A stretch of DNA of 64,000 nt from CAYQZD01 sp964421875 (GCA_964421875.1 CAYQZD010000002.1:1-64000); one strand, 5' to 3'; shown: positions 1 to 9,537, numbered from the stretch's first letter. Made by a program: numbers and translations. The notes: a model not told the origin generated them from the letters alone.

Positions 1-81
1 GATTGCGGGGAGCTTTTTTTTTATAATATATTGGCGTTTTTTTATTTTGCCGATTTTAACCTGAATTATTCATAATATATT

Positions 82-115
82 ATAATAGACAGGATTAACA
101 GGATTTACAGGATTT
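82..115. repeat. Short direct repeat, copy 1 (second copy 349-381)
   Basis: A run starting 'ataatagacaggattaac' and continuing with further 'acaggat' units occurs here and again at 349-381 with one or two differences. The unit is internally repetitive. No coding or structural role is evident. Confidence 0.75.
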
Positions 116-179
116 TAGTCTGCATTCCCACGCGGGAGCGTGGGAACGATGAGGAAGGGCGTGTTACCGAAATCCTTAA

Positions 180-262
180 ACCGTGGTGTCGGGTTTCCGC
201 ACCCGACACCTTATTATTATTAATATTGAATATGCTTTCGATTACGGAGAGTGGACAGCACA
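180..262. repeat. Twin-hairpin repeat, copy 1
   Basis: This unit of about 83 bp holds two inverted repeats joined by an AT-rich 'ttattatta' spacer. The first hairpin is 185-210 (10-bp stem, loop TTCCGC). The second runs from 'tgctttcga' to 'agtggacagca'. Close copies lie at 671-742 and 29389-29472, and a fragment of the first arm lies at about 3762-3781. Confidence 0.85.
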
Positions 263-621
263 ATGCCAGACTTAATTGTAGTATTCTTGGACAGACTGTT
301 ACGCGGAAATGACATCATTTTTCGCTTCAATATTTTTATAATAACCATATAATAGACAGGATTAACAAGATTTACAGGATTTAAATTCTAGATTTGTTTC
401 CGTAACCCATTGCTATTGCGAAGTGTAGGCGTCATCAGCAGTACGGCAGGTTCTCTTTTTTAAGGCGGGATTCCGGCTGCGCAGGAATGATGTCTGGTGG
501 GTTGAAACCCACCCTACGACTATGTTATTCAATAAGATTGTTTCGCTTCGCTCGCAATGACAATACATATTTTTAGATAGACTGCCTGCAATCGACATCA
601 ACTAACTGAAATATAGTCACA

Positions 622-649
622 TGGCGCAGAGTTCGGGGACTCTGTGCCA
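622..649. repeat. Hairpin of the loop-conserved family (variant loop)
   Basis: An 11-bp stem (TGGCGCAGAGT with ACTCTGTGCCA, one G-T pair) closes a six-base loop TCGGGG. The CAGAGT/ACTCTG half of the stem is the one seen in the hairpins at 51139, 56638 and 63469, but the loop differs from their CCCCGC. Confidence 0.7.
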
Positions 650-670
650 CTCTTGGATTATTCTCAGACA

Positions 671-742
671 CGCTGTCCGCACCCTAGACCAAGTAGTTAT
701 TATTATTGAATGTGCTTTCGACTACGGAGAGTGGATAGCACA
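671..742. repeat. Twin-hairpin repeat, copy 2
   Basis: Homologous to 180-262. The second hairpin and the AT-rich spacer are well kept, while the first hairpin has decayed ('gctgtccgcaccctagacc'). It ends just upstream of the cvpA ribosome binding site. Confidence 0.75.
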
Positions 743-802
743 TATGAAAATCAAACAGAACAAATCATTTCCGAAGACAATATCTGAGGAGGAGAGGTAT
801 TT

Positions 803-1321
803 ATGACTTACATCGACTATATTATACTGGGCGTCCTGGCGTTTTTCCTGATCAAGGGGGTGCGTTTGGGTTTGATACGGCAGTTGACGGCTATCGCCGG
901 TTTAGCCTGCGGCTTGCTGCTTGCCTGGAAGTTTTATCCGGCGCTGAGTAAATATGTCGCCAGTGTGGGGATACATTCCACGGTGTCGGCGGTTATCTCC
1001 TTCGCGGTGATATACATTGTGGTCGCAATGGTGGCGCGGGCGCTTGGCGGCGCCCTGAACAAGGCGGCAAAGAAGCTGTTTTTGGGAGGAGTCAACCGCA
1101 TTTTGGGGGGTATTTTCGGGCTGCTGGAGGGGGCTTTGGTGGTCTTGCTCATACTGGTGTTAGTCAGCTTTACTCCCATTGAGAGCAAGCTGCGGTCGAT
1201 GGCGTCTTCAGCGCCGGTATTGCAGCAGATGAAGCGGATTGCGGAGCCGTTTTCCGCGAAGTGCCGTGACCTCCCGATTGATATTGAGGAGAAGGTGGAA
1301 GAACTTAAGGAGAGCATTTAG
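803..1321 (+). CDS. cvpA: CvpA family membrane protein
   Basis: This 172-residue inner-membrane protein has four hydrophobic segments (about residues 5-22, 28-46, 62-84 and 98-122) and a charged cytoplasmic tail ending in a Glu-rich helix, the layout of the CvpA/colicin V production family. In other bacteria family members affect envelope stress and colicin V export, but the molecular activity is not settled. The start ATG follows an AGGAGG at 787-792, a strong ribosome binding site. The stop lies 6 nt before mutS2, a common pairing, so the two are probably cotranscribed. The family assignment is firm and the function general. Confidence 0.85.
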   Translation: MTYIDYIILGVLAFFLIKGVRLGLIRQLTAIAGLACGLLLAWKFYPALSKYVASVGIHSTVSAVISFAVIYIVVAMVARALGGALNKAAKKLFLGGVNRILGGIFGLLEGALVVLLILVLVSFTPIESKLRSMASSAPVLQQMKRIAEPFSAKCRDLPIDIEEKVEELKESI

Positions 1322-1327
1322 CCGGTT

Positions 1328-3685
1328 ATGTATCAACGCGCGTCTGAAATACTCGAGTTCGATAGAATCCTGGAGATTATCGCTTCCAATGCGGCTTCCG
1401 AACCGGGGGCTGAGCGGGTGAGGCGGCTGCGCCCTCAAAGCGATGTGGAGTTAGTGAACCTGGAACTCCGGCGGGTGGGGGAGATGGTCGAATTGCTGGA
1501 GGGCGGAGCGCATCCCCCTTTCGGCGGGATATACGATTATACTCAGGCGCTGAAGAGGGTTTCGGTGGCGGGGGCGATGCTTTCGGCGGAAACGCTGCTC
1601 AAACTGGCAGGCACTTTAGGCAGCGCCCGGTTGGTGAAAAGGTTCCTGGAAGGGAAGGCTAAGGATGCTCCACTACTGGTGGATATGGCGGGATTGATGT
1701 CCGTTTTCGACGAGTATGAGAGTTCGGTCCACCACGCAATCGATGAGACCGGTGAAGTTCGGGACAACGCCAGCCCCGAGTTAAAACGCATCCGGGGCTC
1801 CATCGCCTCGGAGAAACGGCGTTCGCGTGAAGTCATCGCTCAGATGATGAGATCCTGGAGCGACCAAGGATTACTACAGGAGGATATCATCGCCACCCGG
1901 GACGGCCGTTTGACTTTACCGGTGAAGGATAACGCGCGTCACCGGGTGCAGGGCATCTTAGTGGACCAAAGCGCTTCCGGCTCGACCTATTTTGTGGAAC
2001 CGATGGAGACGGTGGAAATCAACAACAGCATCAGGCGGCTGGAGTTGGAGGAGAAGCGGGAGGTGGAACGGATATTGCGTGAAATCACCGCTCTGGTTCA
2101 CCGCAGCCGTTTTGAGATAGAGGCGACGCTGAGTGTGCTTTATGAGATTGATTCAGTGTTCGCCCGGGCTGAATACGCGGGGAAATTCGACTGTTCCAAA
2201 CCGCTGGTAACCACTGAGAACAGACTTAAGATTGTCGAAGGCCGCCATCCATTGATGTTGATAAAGGGGGTGAATGTGGTCCCCCTGAACCTGGAAATGG
2301 GGGAGGGGGCTCTGACGCTGGTGATTTCCGGACCTAACGCCGGGGGTAAGACGGTGGCGTTAAAGACCATCGGCATTTTCACGCTGATGGCGATGGCGGG
2401 GTGTTTCGTTCCCGCCGCTCCGGGCACAACGCTCCCGCTTCCGCTGGAAGCTCACGCGGTCATCGGTGATGAGCAGTCCATCGCCGCCGACCTTTCTACC
2501 TTTACCGCCCATGTTTCCCAGCTTTCAAAGTTGGTGAAGACCGAGGCGCCGCGCAAGCTGGTGTTAATCGACGAGATAATGTCGGGCACCGATCCGATGG
2601 AGGGTTCGGCGCTGGCGATAGCGATGCTGGAGAAACTTTTAGAGGACGGCGCTCTCACCATTGTGACCACTCACAAAGGTGATTTAAAAGCCTTCGCTCA
2701 CCGCACGGAGGGGGCGGTCAACGGGTCATTGGAATTCGACCCGGAGACCCTTTCCCCCACTTATAAGTTTCGTGCGGGTATTCCGGGTTCGTCCTACGCT
2801 TTTGAGGTCGCCGGTAAGGTGGGATTACCGCGGGAGGTTATCGTTCGGGCGGAGGGAATCCGCGGCGAAGACAAGGCCGCGATGGAGAACCTGATTGTCG
2901 AGCTTCAGGAGAAAATGACGGAGGTGGAGCGGGAATCGATTGCTATCGCTGCGCAAAAGGCTAAAATCGAGTCGCTGAGGAATGTATATGAAGACAAACT
3001 GAAGAACGCCAAGAGCGCTGAAGCCAAGCTGAAGCAGCGCGCCTCGGAAGAAGCTGAAAAAATCGTGGCAGAAGCTAACCGCGCGGTGGAAGCTGCGATT
3101 AAGCTTATCAAGGAGCAGGGGGCTTCCAAGGATGCTATCAAGGAGGCTCACCGAATCATCGAGGAGGCGGGGGGTCGGTTCCGGCGCCGGAAAGCCGCTT
3201 CCAGACGCCGTCCGCCCAAGCCTTCGGAGCCGGTCAGGGTGGGCGATGAAGTGCGGATGGAGGAGAGCGAGGTTCGGGGACGGATCATCGGGGGACCGGA
3301 TTCGCGGAAGCGGTTTCAGGTGGAAGCGGGGGGCGTGAAAATCTGGATTGAAGAGTCGAAACTGTATAAACTGCCGCCGGTGAAACGGAAGGAGAAGCGG
3401 GAGCAGGTGCGGGTCAAATACGCCAGCGCGGAGGTTTCGTCCGTGTTGGACTTGAGAGGATTGGACAGTTCAACGGCGGCAATTCGGCTGGAGGATTACT
3501 TGGCTCAAGCCGCCACCGCAGATTACGACACGGTGGAAATCATTCACGGTAAAGGAGAGGGGATTTTGAGGAAAGTGGTGTGGGATATTTTATCTCACAG
3601 CAAGATGGTCAAGGATTTCCGCCACGGCGAATGGGGCGCGGGGGATTACGGGGTGACACTAGTGAAACTGGGGGGAATTAGCTGA
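1328..3685 (+). CDS. mutS2: MutS2, Smr-domain ATPase
   Basis: This 785-residue protein has the usual MutS2 length and order: a helical core, an ABC-type ATPase with Walker A GPNAGGKT near residue 335 and a Walker B-type VLIDEIMSGTDP segment, a long charged coiled coil (about 510-640), a KOW-like stretch, and a C-terminal Smr nuclease domain (about 705-785) with the LDLRG and HGKG motifs. It lacks the mismatch-recognition N-terminus of MutS, which is encoded separately at 57372-59942. MutS2 is linked to suppression of recombination and, in Bacillus, to rescue of collided ribosomes. It sits directly behind cvpA. Confidence 0.95.
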   Translation: MYQRASEILEFDRILEIIASNAASEPGAERVRRLRPQSDVELVNLELRRVGEMVELLEGGAHPPFGGIYDYTQALKRVSVAGAMLSAETLLKLAGTLGSARLVKRFLEGKAKDAPLLVDMAGLMSVFDEYESSVHHAIDETGEVRDNASPELKRIRGSIASEKRRSREVIAQMMRSWSDQGLLQEDIIATRDGRLTLPVKDNARHRVQGILVDQSASGSTYFVEPMETVEINNSIRRLELEEKREVERILREITALVHRSRFEIEATLSVLYEIDSVFARAEYAGKFDCSKPLVTTENRLKIVEGRHPLMLIKGVNVVPLNLEMGEGALTLVISGPNAGGKTVALKTIGIFTLMAMAGCFVPAAPGTTLPLPLEAHAVIGDEQSIAADLSTFTAHVSQLSKLVKTEAPRKLVLIDEIMSGTDPMEGSALAIAMLEKLLEDGALTIVTTHKGDLKAFAHRTEGAVNGSLEFDPETLSPTYKFRAGIPGSSYAFEVAGKVGLPREVIVRAEGIRGEDKAAMENLIVELQEKMTEVERESIAIAAQKAKIESLRNVYEDKLKNAKSAEAKLKQRASEEAEKIVAEANRAVEAAIKLIKEQGASKDAIKEAHRIIEEAGGRFRRRKAASRRRPPKPSEPVRVGDEVRMEESEVRGRIIGGPDSRKRFQVEAGGVKIWIEESKLYKLPPVKRKEKREQVRVKYASAEVSSVLDLRGLDSSTAAIRLEDYLAQAATADYDTVEIIHGKGEGILRKVVWDILSHSKMVKDFRHGEWGAGDYGVTLVKLGGIS

Positions 3686-4005
3686 GAACAGAGAACTGAT
3701 AACGGAAAAATAGAAGACATTGGACTGAAGAATTGGGAATAAGATTGAGGTCTGATTGTAAATAACCGTGGTGTCGGGTGCGGGCAGACTATCTGAAAAC
3801 AACAAAATCGCATTCTGTCATTGCGAGCGAAGCGAAGCAATCTTATTGATATTGATTATTATAGCATTAAAGATTGCTTCGTCCACCTGCGGTGTCCTCG
3901 CAATGACATTGTCGGACAGATTGGGGAGAGTCAGCAGCACACATTAAGCATTTGGAAATAGTTCAATTAGTATGAATAATACATTGATATTGGTAAGAAT
4001 CTAAG
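3686..4005. other. Intergenic stretch with repeats, no gene
   Basis: The region contains a fragment of the twin-hairpin unit (about 3762-3781) and a full inverted-repeat element (3818-3906). Nothing coding is seen. No strong ribosome binding site stands before the dnaG ATG at 4006. Confidence 0.75.
3818..3906. repeat. BIME-like inverted-repeat element
   Basis: A left arm 'tcattgcgagcgaagcg' is followed by an AT-rich centre and a right arm that restores 'aagattgcttc' and 'ctcgcaatga', giving a large imperfect hairpin. It has the same architecture as the four elements in 24139-24813. Related sequences occur in many unrelated bacterial genomes. Confidence 0.8.
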
Positions 4006-5724
4006 ATGGCTTTTCCTCCGGATTTTATAGAACGCGTGCGCGAAGCTTCGGACATTTTGGAAGTGGTCAGCCAGTATGTTTCCCTGAAAAAACGGGGAGC
4101 TAACTGGTTTGGGCTGTGTCCTTTTCACCCGGAGACCAAGCCCTCATTTTCGGTGAATACAGCTAAAGGGATATACTATTGCTTTAGCTGCCACGCCGGG
4201 GGGAATGTGGTCAATTTCATAATGCAGCGGGAGAAGATGCTGTTTCCGGAGGCGGTGGAGTTTTTGGCGCGGCGGGCGAGGATTGAAATTCCAAGGGAGA
4301 CATCCCGTGATAAATCCGGCAGGGAGAAACTGTTCCACGCCATCCTGAAGGGCCATCGGTTTTTCCGGGAACAGTATAAGAAGTCGGCGGTTCCCAAACA
4401 GTATTTAGCTTCGCGCAAGTTCGGTAAAGCAATGGCGGAGCGGATGGAATTAGGCTACGCCCCGGACGGCTGGAGCAATTTCACCGACACATTGTCCGGC
4501 GGCCAGAAGCTGATGGTCACCGCCGGACTTTTGCGGGAACGGGATTCCGGGGGGTATTACGACTATTTTCGCAATCGGCTGATGTTCCCTATCAAGGATT
4601 TGGCGGGTAGAGTGTGCGCATTCGGAGGGCGCTATCTGGGCGAGGACCCGGAGGCTGCCAAGTACCTGAATTCCCCGGAGAACGCGGCTTTTTCCAAGGG
4701 GACGATGCTCTACGCTCTGTGCGAAAACCGCGACTCCATTCGCAAGGCGGGATTCGCCTATTTAGTTGAAGGTTACACCGACTTGCTGCGGATGGTATCC
4801 GCGGGCTTGGAAAACGCTGTCGCCGGTTTGGGGACTGCTTTGACTCAGGGTCAGGCGAAGCTGTTGCGCCGCTATGCGGAGCGGTCGGTGTTGGTTTACG
4901 ACGGGGATCGGGCGGGCTGCGCCGCCGCGATTAAGGCGGGGCGGGCGCTATCCGGGGCGGGGATGGAGGTTGAGGTTTTAGCGATGCCGGGGGAGCATGA
5001 CCCGGATTCATTCGTTCAAGAGTTTGGGCCTGCGGGATTGGAAAAAGCGAAGCGGCTTTCATTATTCGAATTCCATTACCAGTCCGCCGAAGGGGATTTG
5101 GGCACGCGCGCCGCCCGGGAGAAGCTTGGTCGGGAGATGCTGGAGAGCGCGGCTGAACTTCCGGGGGAGATGAAACGCAGTTTGGCGCTGGAGGAGATAT
5201 CGGAACTGCTTAGATTGCCGGCTCCGGCGCTCAGGTCGGAGCTAAGAAGACTGAGGCGCGGCCGGAGGGATGCGGGGGAGGTTGTCGAGGTCAAGCGGCT
5301 GGAGGTGGCGCCTTCGGAAGTCCCCCAGCAAGATTTATTGCGCCTCTTAATTTCCACTCCCGATATAGGCGAAGAGGTGTTTCCATCGCTGGAACCGGAG
5401 CAATTCACCAATCCTGCGTTGAAGGACATCTTCGGCAGGATGAAAAGCCTCTGGCTTAAAGGGGAATTGAATGATGTTCATAGTATGTTGAGTGATTTTG
5501 CCAGTGAGGATGTGAGGAATTTCATCGCTGAAAGCTGTCTTTGGGAGCCTCCTTGCGATGGCGAACAACTGGCGAAGGACTGCATTATCAAGCTGAAAGC
5601 GAAGAACCGCCGCCTGGAAGCGTTTAATTTGACGGAAAAGATCAAGGAACTTGAGGCTAAGGGCGAGGATGTCAGCGAGTTGTTGAAGCAATACGGGGAT
5701 TTAAAAAAGCGCGGTGATACTTGA
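4006..5724 (+). CDS. dnaG: DNA primase DnaG
   Basis: DnaG makes the RNA primers for replication. The 572-residue product has the CHC2 zinc finger (C38, H41, C59, C62), the catalytic core with a Toprim domain (VEGYTD near residue 255 and the acidic VYDGDRAG near 300), and a C-terminal helical domain that would bind the DnaB helicase. Length is normal. The start follows from the conserved N-terminal MAFPPDFIERVREA. Unlike the classical rpsU-dnaG-rpoD operon, no sigma factor gene follows; the next gene encodes a secreted protein after a 200-bp repeat-bearing gap. Confidence 0.95.
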   Translation: MAFPPDFIERVREASDILEVVSQYVSLKKRGANWFGLCPFHPETKPSFSVNTAKGIYYCFSCHAGGNVVNFIMQREKMLFPEAVEFLARRARIEIPRETSRDKSGREKLFHAILKGHRFFREQYKKSAVPKQYLASRKFGKAMAERMELGYAPDGWSNFTDTLSGGQKLMVTAGLLRERDSGGYYDYFRNRLMFPIKDLAGRVCAFGGRYLGEDPEAAKYLNSPENAAFSKGTMLYALCENRDSIRKAGFAYLVEGYTDLLRMVSAGLENAVAGLGTALTQGQAKLLRRYAERSVLVYDGDRAGCAAAIKAGRALSGAGMEVEVLAMPGEHDPDSFVQEFGPAGLEKAKRLSLFEFHYQSAEGDLGTRAAREKLGREMLESAAELPGEMKRSLALEEISELLRLPAPALRSELRRLRRGRRDAGEVVEVKRLEVAPSEVPQQDLLRLLISTPDIGEEVFPSLEPEQFTNPALKDIFGRMKSLWLKGELNDVHSMLSDFASEDVRNFIAESCLWEPPCDGEQLAKDCIIKLKAKNRRLEAFNLTEKIKELEAKGEDVSELLKQYGDLKKRGDT

Positions 5725-5760
5725 TTATTTATAGATAAATCGATAAATTCAATTTTTATC

Positions 5761-5850
5761 TTGAAAATAGCGGCAGTATCAATACACGAGCCGTGAATTT
5801 TCATTCTTCGTTGTGCGATGATTCGTGAAGAGAATCCATCGAATGATGGT
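5761..5850 (+). repeat. 90-nt intergenic repeat family, copy A
   Basis: This copy reads from 'ttgaaaatagcggcag' through 'gagccgtgaattttcatt' and 'ttgtgcga' to 'agagaatccatcgaatg'. The reverse complement of 35101-35190 matches it along nearly its whole length. Weaker or partial relatives are at 20352-20432, 22243-22336, 31930-32065 (minus), 34501-34560, 43193-43242 and 43317-43413. It lies 75 nt upstream of the C25 peptidase gene. Confidence 0.85.
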
Positions 5851-5925
5851 TTATGCAATCGCTGTATGTGATGCTGAAACCGGTAATCGAGATTTGCTTA
5901 CAGTTCAATAAAATTCGAGGTTATT

Positions 5926-8900
5926 ATGTCACGCAAACTGCTAGCGGTGCTGCTGCTTGCTGTTATCGCTTCCGGCGTTTATGCCGCGCCCCGTTGGATG
6001 GGCGTCGATGAACCGCTTCCAGCGCGTATGGAAGTATTAGAGCAAAATAGTAATTTTGTTGAAATCGAATTCAATTGCCGCGGTCTGTTTTTTAACCGCG
6101 AAAGCGATGGGACTAATCTATTTTCGCTTGACGGAGTGAAGAGCGGGGATATACCCGCATTCACGCGTATGCTGGCGGTTCCGGCATACCGACAGGTGGA
6201 GTTCGATATCGTTTCGGCGGAATACGCTGAAATCGATTTCGACCAGCCCCTTTTTAGGGGGAACGGAGCAGTGGAAGTGGGGGAGCCGGTTGTGATAAGG
6301 GATTTGCGGGCGGTTCCGGTTACGGTTTACCCCCTGCAAAGCAGCAAAGTTTCCGGTAAAGCCCGACTGCTCACCAAGGTTGTCATCAGGATTCACTTCA
6401 AGGGATTTTCCGGGCTCAACAACAAGGATTTCACCGGGGCGACCTCGCCCGCGTTCTCCGGCATTTACCGGTCGATGGTGATGAATTACGACGGGCTCGA
6501 CAACGGCGGCGATCCCTCTCCCAAGGGGACTTATTTGATAATAGCCCCTGAGGCTTATACCACTGTGAGTCAATACGACGATTTTGTGGAATGGAAGAAG
6601 ATGAAGGGTTATCAGGTTCAGACTCACGTTTTAACTTCACAGCCGCCCAGCGCAGACTATATAAAGAACATCATTATCGGCGTCCATCAGAACGCCGACC
6701 CCCCGCTGGAATATGTGATGCTGTTAGGGGATGTCAACGGCGGCAGTATCACCATTCCCGCCTATATCACCCAGGGGGCGGAACAGGACGTTACCGACCA
6801 TCCTTACACTCTGCTTGAGGGTGACGATTATTTTTCGGATATTTTCATCGGCAGGATTTCCGTTTCCAATACCAACGAAGCGCGGGTCACTTTGAATAAA
6901 GTGGTGCGATACGAGAAGAATCCATTTACCGGTTCCACGCACTGGTATCGACATATGCTTTCGGTCGCCGGCAATTACGCAGATTCCGGCCTGCCCCCCA
7001 TCACTCCGGTTCAGACCGGGTGGTGGATAGCGGACTATTTTCTGCATCACGGCTACACTCAGGCTGATACGATTTTCTTCTGGGATTTTATCCACAGTCC
7101 TTATCCTAACACGCAAGCGATTCTGAGTTCTATCAACGACGGCAAAAGCGTTGTCACCTATCGGGGATGGTCCGACGCTCACGGCTGGCAGTTCCCTGTA
7201 TTCGATATCAGCGCTATTGAAATGTTGAACAACCGATGGATGCTGCCGGTAGTCCTCTCCTTTGTCTGCAACACCGGCGATTTTGGTAACAGTATCAATC
7301 CCTGTTTCGGGGAAAAGTTCATCCGGCATGGCACCACAGGCAGCGGGGGGGCGGCGGTGGCGTTTTTCGGGCCTTCGGACCTGAACACCAATACTAACTT
7401 CAACAACGCTATCTCCTCCGGTTTCGTCGAGGGTTTTATCGGGCATCGCATCACCCATTTCGGTCAGACTGCGGCTTACGGGAAGATGTCCCTTTACGAG
7501 GCTTATCCCCGCGACCGGGAGCGGAACGGAAAGGTGGAATTTTATTTCAATGTTTACAACTGCCTGGGCGACCCGGAATTGGAGATGTGGACTGCGGTTC
7601 CCCGGTATTTTATCTTAGATTGCCCCGTTTCGACTCCGCTGGGAACGGCTTCGCTGGATGTGGAGTTGACCCGCGACGGAAATCCTGTTCCCGAGGCTTA
7701 TGTGACAGTTTTGCAGGGCGGGGAACTTGTTGAGGGGGGTTACACCGGCAGGGACGGCAGAGCCACATTGACATTTGCGCCTCTTACAGCCGGAAGCGCA
7801 ACGGTAACTGCGACCAAATACGGCTTCGCGCCGCGAATTGTCGTTGTCGATGTCAATTCCAACGCGTATGTGGGTTATGATTCTCACACCTTAGTCAACG
7901 AGTCCAATCCCGATGGAATGTTGAATCCCGGCGAGACCGCCACTGTCAGGGTAACGGTGGAGAATTACGGTTCCGCGGTTCAGAACAATGTCACCGGAGT
8001 CCTGACCAGCGCCAATCCCTATCTTACCGTCAATACCTCCTCGGTGAACGCCGGCAGTATCGGCTCCGGGGCGACCGCCGATATGGATTTCAACATTACG
8101 GTGAGCCCCGACGCTCCCAGCCAGTCCGCGGTCGATTTCGAATTGAACATTACTGCCTCCGGCGGCAATTATGAATCGAAGTTTTCGCAGGTTCTGGATG
8201 GGAGCGAGATCGCGGTTCAGGAAGTGAACTATAGTCCTTTGCATCCCGGTCAGGGCGGGCCGGTGACCGTTACGCTGGCTAATAACGGCGGTTTCACCGC
8301 ATCCAATGTTTCCCTGACCTTGAGCAGTTGGGATGAGGCGGTCACCGTCACCGGCGCCGCCGCCAATGTAGGCGGCATTCCCCCCAGCCAGACGGTGAAC
8401 ACAGGCAGCCAGTTGACAGTGGATATTTCTGCCGGAGCCTATGAAGGCCGGATGATACAGATGCGCCTCGGAGTCAGCCCGCAGGTGGGCGCGGCGCAGA
8501 CTCTGTTTTTCGATATCGTGGTGGGAGAACCCGACAGCACCGACCCCACCGGTCCCGACCCTTACGGCTATTTCGCTTACGATGACAGCGATGTCGGATA
8601 TGCTTCGGCTCCCGTTTACGATTGGGTGGAACTCGATCCCAATTATCCAGGCGCGGTGTCGGGAGTGGAACGGTTGAATATGGAGGATGACAGCTCCACG
8701 ATGGTTCCCCTCCCCTTCGATTTCACCTTCTACGGCGAAACCTACGACAGTGTTACCATCTGCACTAACGGCTGGGTCTCCTTCGTATCGACCTGGATGG
8801 CTGATTTTCGGAATTGGGATTTGCCTTCTCCGCTGGGTCCGCCCACGCTTATCGCCGCTTTCTGGGACGATTTAAAGGACATATACGATGACACTCTGGA

Positions 8901-9537
8901 CATGTTTTACTGGTATGACAGCCCCGGACATCGTTTCATTGTGGAGTGGAGCCGGGTGCAGAACCGTTTCACAGGTGTAGCTAATCGGGAGGAGACTTTT
9001 GAGTTGATTCTGTACGATCCTCAATACCGTTCAGGTCCTACCGGAGACGGGGATATCCTTATCCAGTTCAAAGTGGTCAACGATATCGATGAAGATAACA
9101 ACTACTGCACCGTCGGCGTGGAGGATTATGAACATATGCGGGGATTGGAATATGTTTACGGTTTGATATATCCGCCCACATCCGCCACTCTGCGCAATGA
9201 GATGGCGATATTAATCACCACCACACCGCCGGATAATTATTTAGGGGTGGAAGAGCAGCCGGGGACTGCTGTTTATCGTTTTTCCCTGTCTCAGAACTAT
9301 CCCAATCCCTTCAACGCCTCGACAGTCGCGAGCTTCGAGCTGCGGGATGCGAGTGATGTCAAGCTGATAGTGTATGATATCAGCGGGCGAGAGATTGCCC
9401 GGCTGGTGGACGGCTGGCTTCCCGCCGGGGCGCATCAGGCGGTATGGGACGCGTCTGGAGCGGCGTCAGGGGTGTATTTCGCGCGGCTCAGCGCCGGGGA
9501 TGCGCATCTGACAGAAAAACTTCTGTTAATTAAGTGA
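5926..9537 (+). CDS. Gingipain-like C25 peptidase homologue with T9SS sorting domain
   Basis: The 1203-residue protein has a signal peptide (about 1-20), a propeptide-like N-terminal region, a C25 (gingipain) domain (about 200-560), Ig-like and CARDB-like beta domains, and a C-terminal type A sorting domain (1117-1203, opening with NYPNPFN). It should cross the inner membrane by Sec and the outer membrane by type IX secretion. The nucleophile is C448 in SFVCNTGDFG. The position 33 residues earlier, catalytic His in gingipain R, is W415; a histidine occurs at 419. Peptidase activity is therefore uncertain. The stop overlaps the start of the next secreted-protein gene, so the two form an operon. 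Confidence 0.85.
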   Translation: MSRKLLAVLLLAVIASGVYAAPRWMGVDEPLPARMEVLEQNSNFVEIEFNCRGLFFNRESDGTNLFSLDGVKSGDIPAFTRMLAVPAYRQVEFDIVSAEYAEIDFDQPLFRGNGAVEVGEPVVIRDLRAVPVTVYPLQSSKVSGKARLLTKVVIRIHFKGFSGLNNKDFTGATSPAFSGIYRSMVMNYDGLDNGGDPSPKGTYLIIAPEAYTTVSQYDDFVEWKKMKGYQVQTHVLTSQPPSADYIKNIIIGVHQNADPPLEYVMLLGDVNGGSITIPAYITQGAEQDVTDHPYTLLEGDDYFSDIFIGRISVSNTNEARVTLNKVVRYEKNPFTGSTHWYRHMLSVAGNYADSGLPPITPVQTGWWIADYFLHHGYTQADTIFFWDFIHSPYPNTQAILSSINDGKSVVTYRGWSDAHGWQFPVFDISAIEMLNNRWMLPVVLSFVCNTGDFGNSINPCFGEKFIRHGTTGSGGAAVAFFGPSDLNTNTNFNNAISSGFVEGFIGHRITHFGQTAAYGKMSLYEAYPRDRERNGKVEFYFNVYNCLGDPELEMWTAVPRYFILDCPVSTPLGTASLDVELTRDGNPVPEAYVTVLQGGELVEGGYTGRDGRATLTFAPLTAGSATVTATKYGFAPRIVVVDVNSNAYVGYDSHTLVNESNPDGMLNPGETATVRVTVENYGSAVQNNVTGVLTSANPYLTVNTSSVNAGSIGSGATADMDFNITVSPDAPSQSAVDFELNITASGGNYESKFSQVLDGSEIAVQEVNYSPLHPGQGGPVTVTLANNGGFTASNVSLTLSSWDEAVTVTGAAANVGGIPPSQTVNTGSQLTVDISAGAYEGRMIQMRLGVSPQVGAAQTLFFDIVVGEPDSTDPTGPDPYGYFAYDDSDVGYASAPVYDWVELDPNYPGAVSGVERLNMEDDSSTMVPLPFDFTFYGETYDSVTICTNGWVSFVSTWMADFRNWDLPSPLGPPTLIAAFWDDLKDIYDDTLDMFYWYDSPGHRFIVEWSRVQNRFTGVANREETFELILYDPQYRSGPTGDGDILIQFKVVNDIDEDNNYCTVGVEDYEHMRGLEYVYGLIYPPTSATLRNEMAILITTTPPDNYLGVEEQPGTAVYRFSLSQNYPNPFNASTVASFELRDASDVKLIVYDISGREIARLVDGWLPAGAHQAVWDASGAASGVYFARLSAGDAHLTEKLLLIK

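Larger units (their letters stand above)
1..802. other. Gene-free, repeat-rich upstream region
   Basis: No convincing gene is present. The stretch is a mosaic of short repeats: two copies of an 'acaggat'-rich element (82-115 and 349-381), two copies of a twin-hairpin unit (180-262 and 671-742), a loop-conserved hairpin (622-649), and a fragment of the 'gcgaagcgaagcaatc' element near 537-562. Short open frames here (for example 621-806 and 413-601) lie inside repeats and look non-coding. The cvpA ribosome binding site begins at 787. Confidence 0.8.

Noticed and set aside
621..806. A 61-codon frame just upstream of cvpA
   Set aside because: It is made of two repeat elements (622-649 and 671-742) and its end covers the cvpA ribosome binding site; there is no protein-like composition.
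934..1317. Long antisense frames over cvpA, mutS2, mutS, feoB and others
   Set aside because: They mirror strongly conserved genes on the other strand and show no domain, signal or ribosome binding site of their own.
4006..5724. Macromolecular synthesis operon with rpoD
   Set aside because: No sigma factor gene follows dnaG; the next gene is a secreted C25 homologue beyond a repeat.
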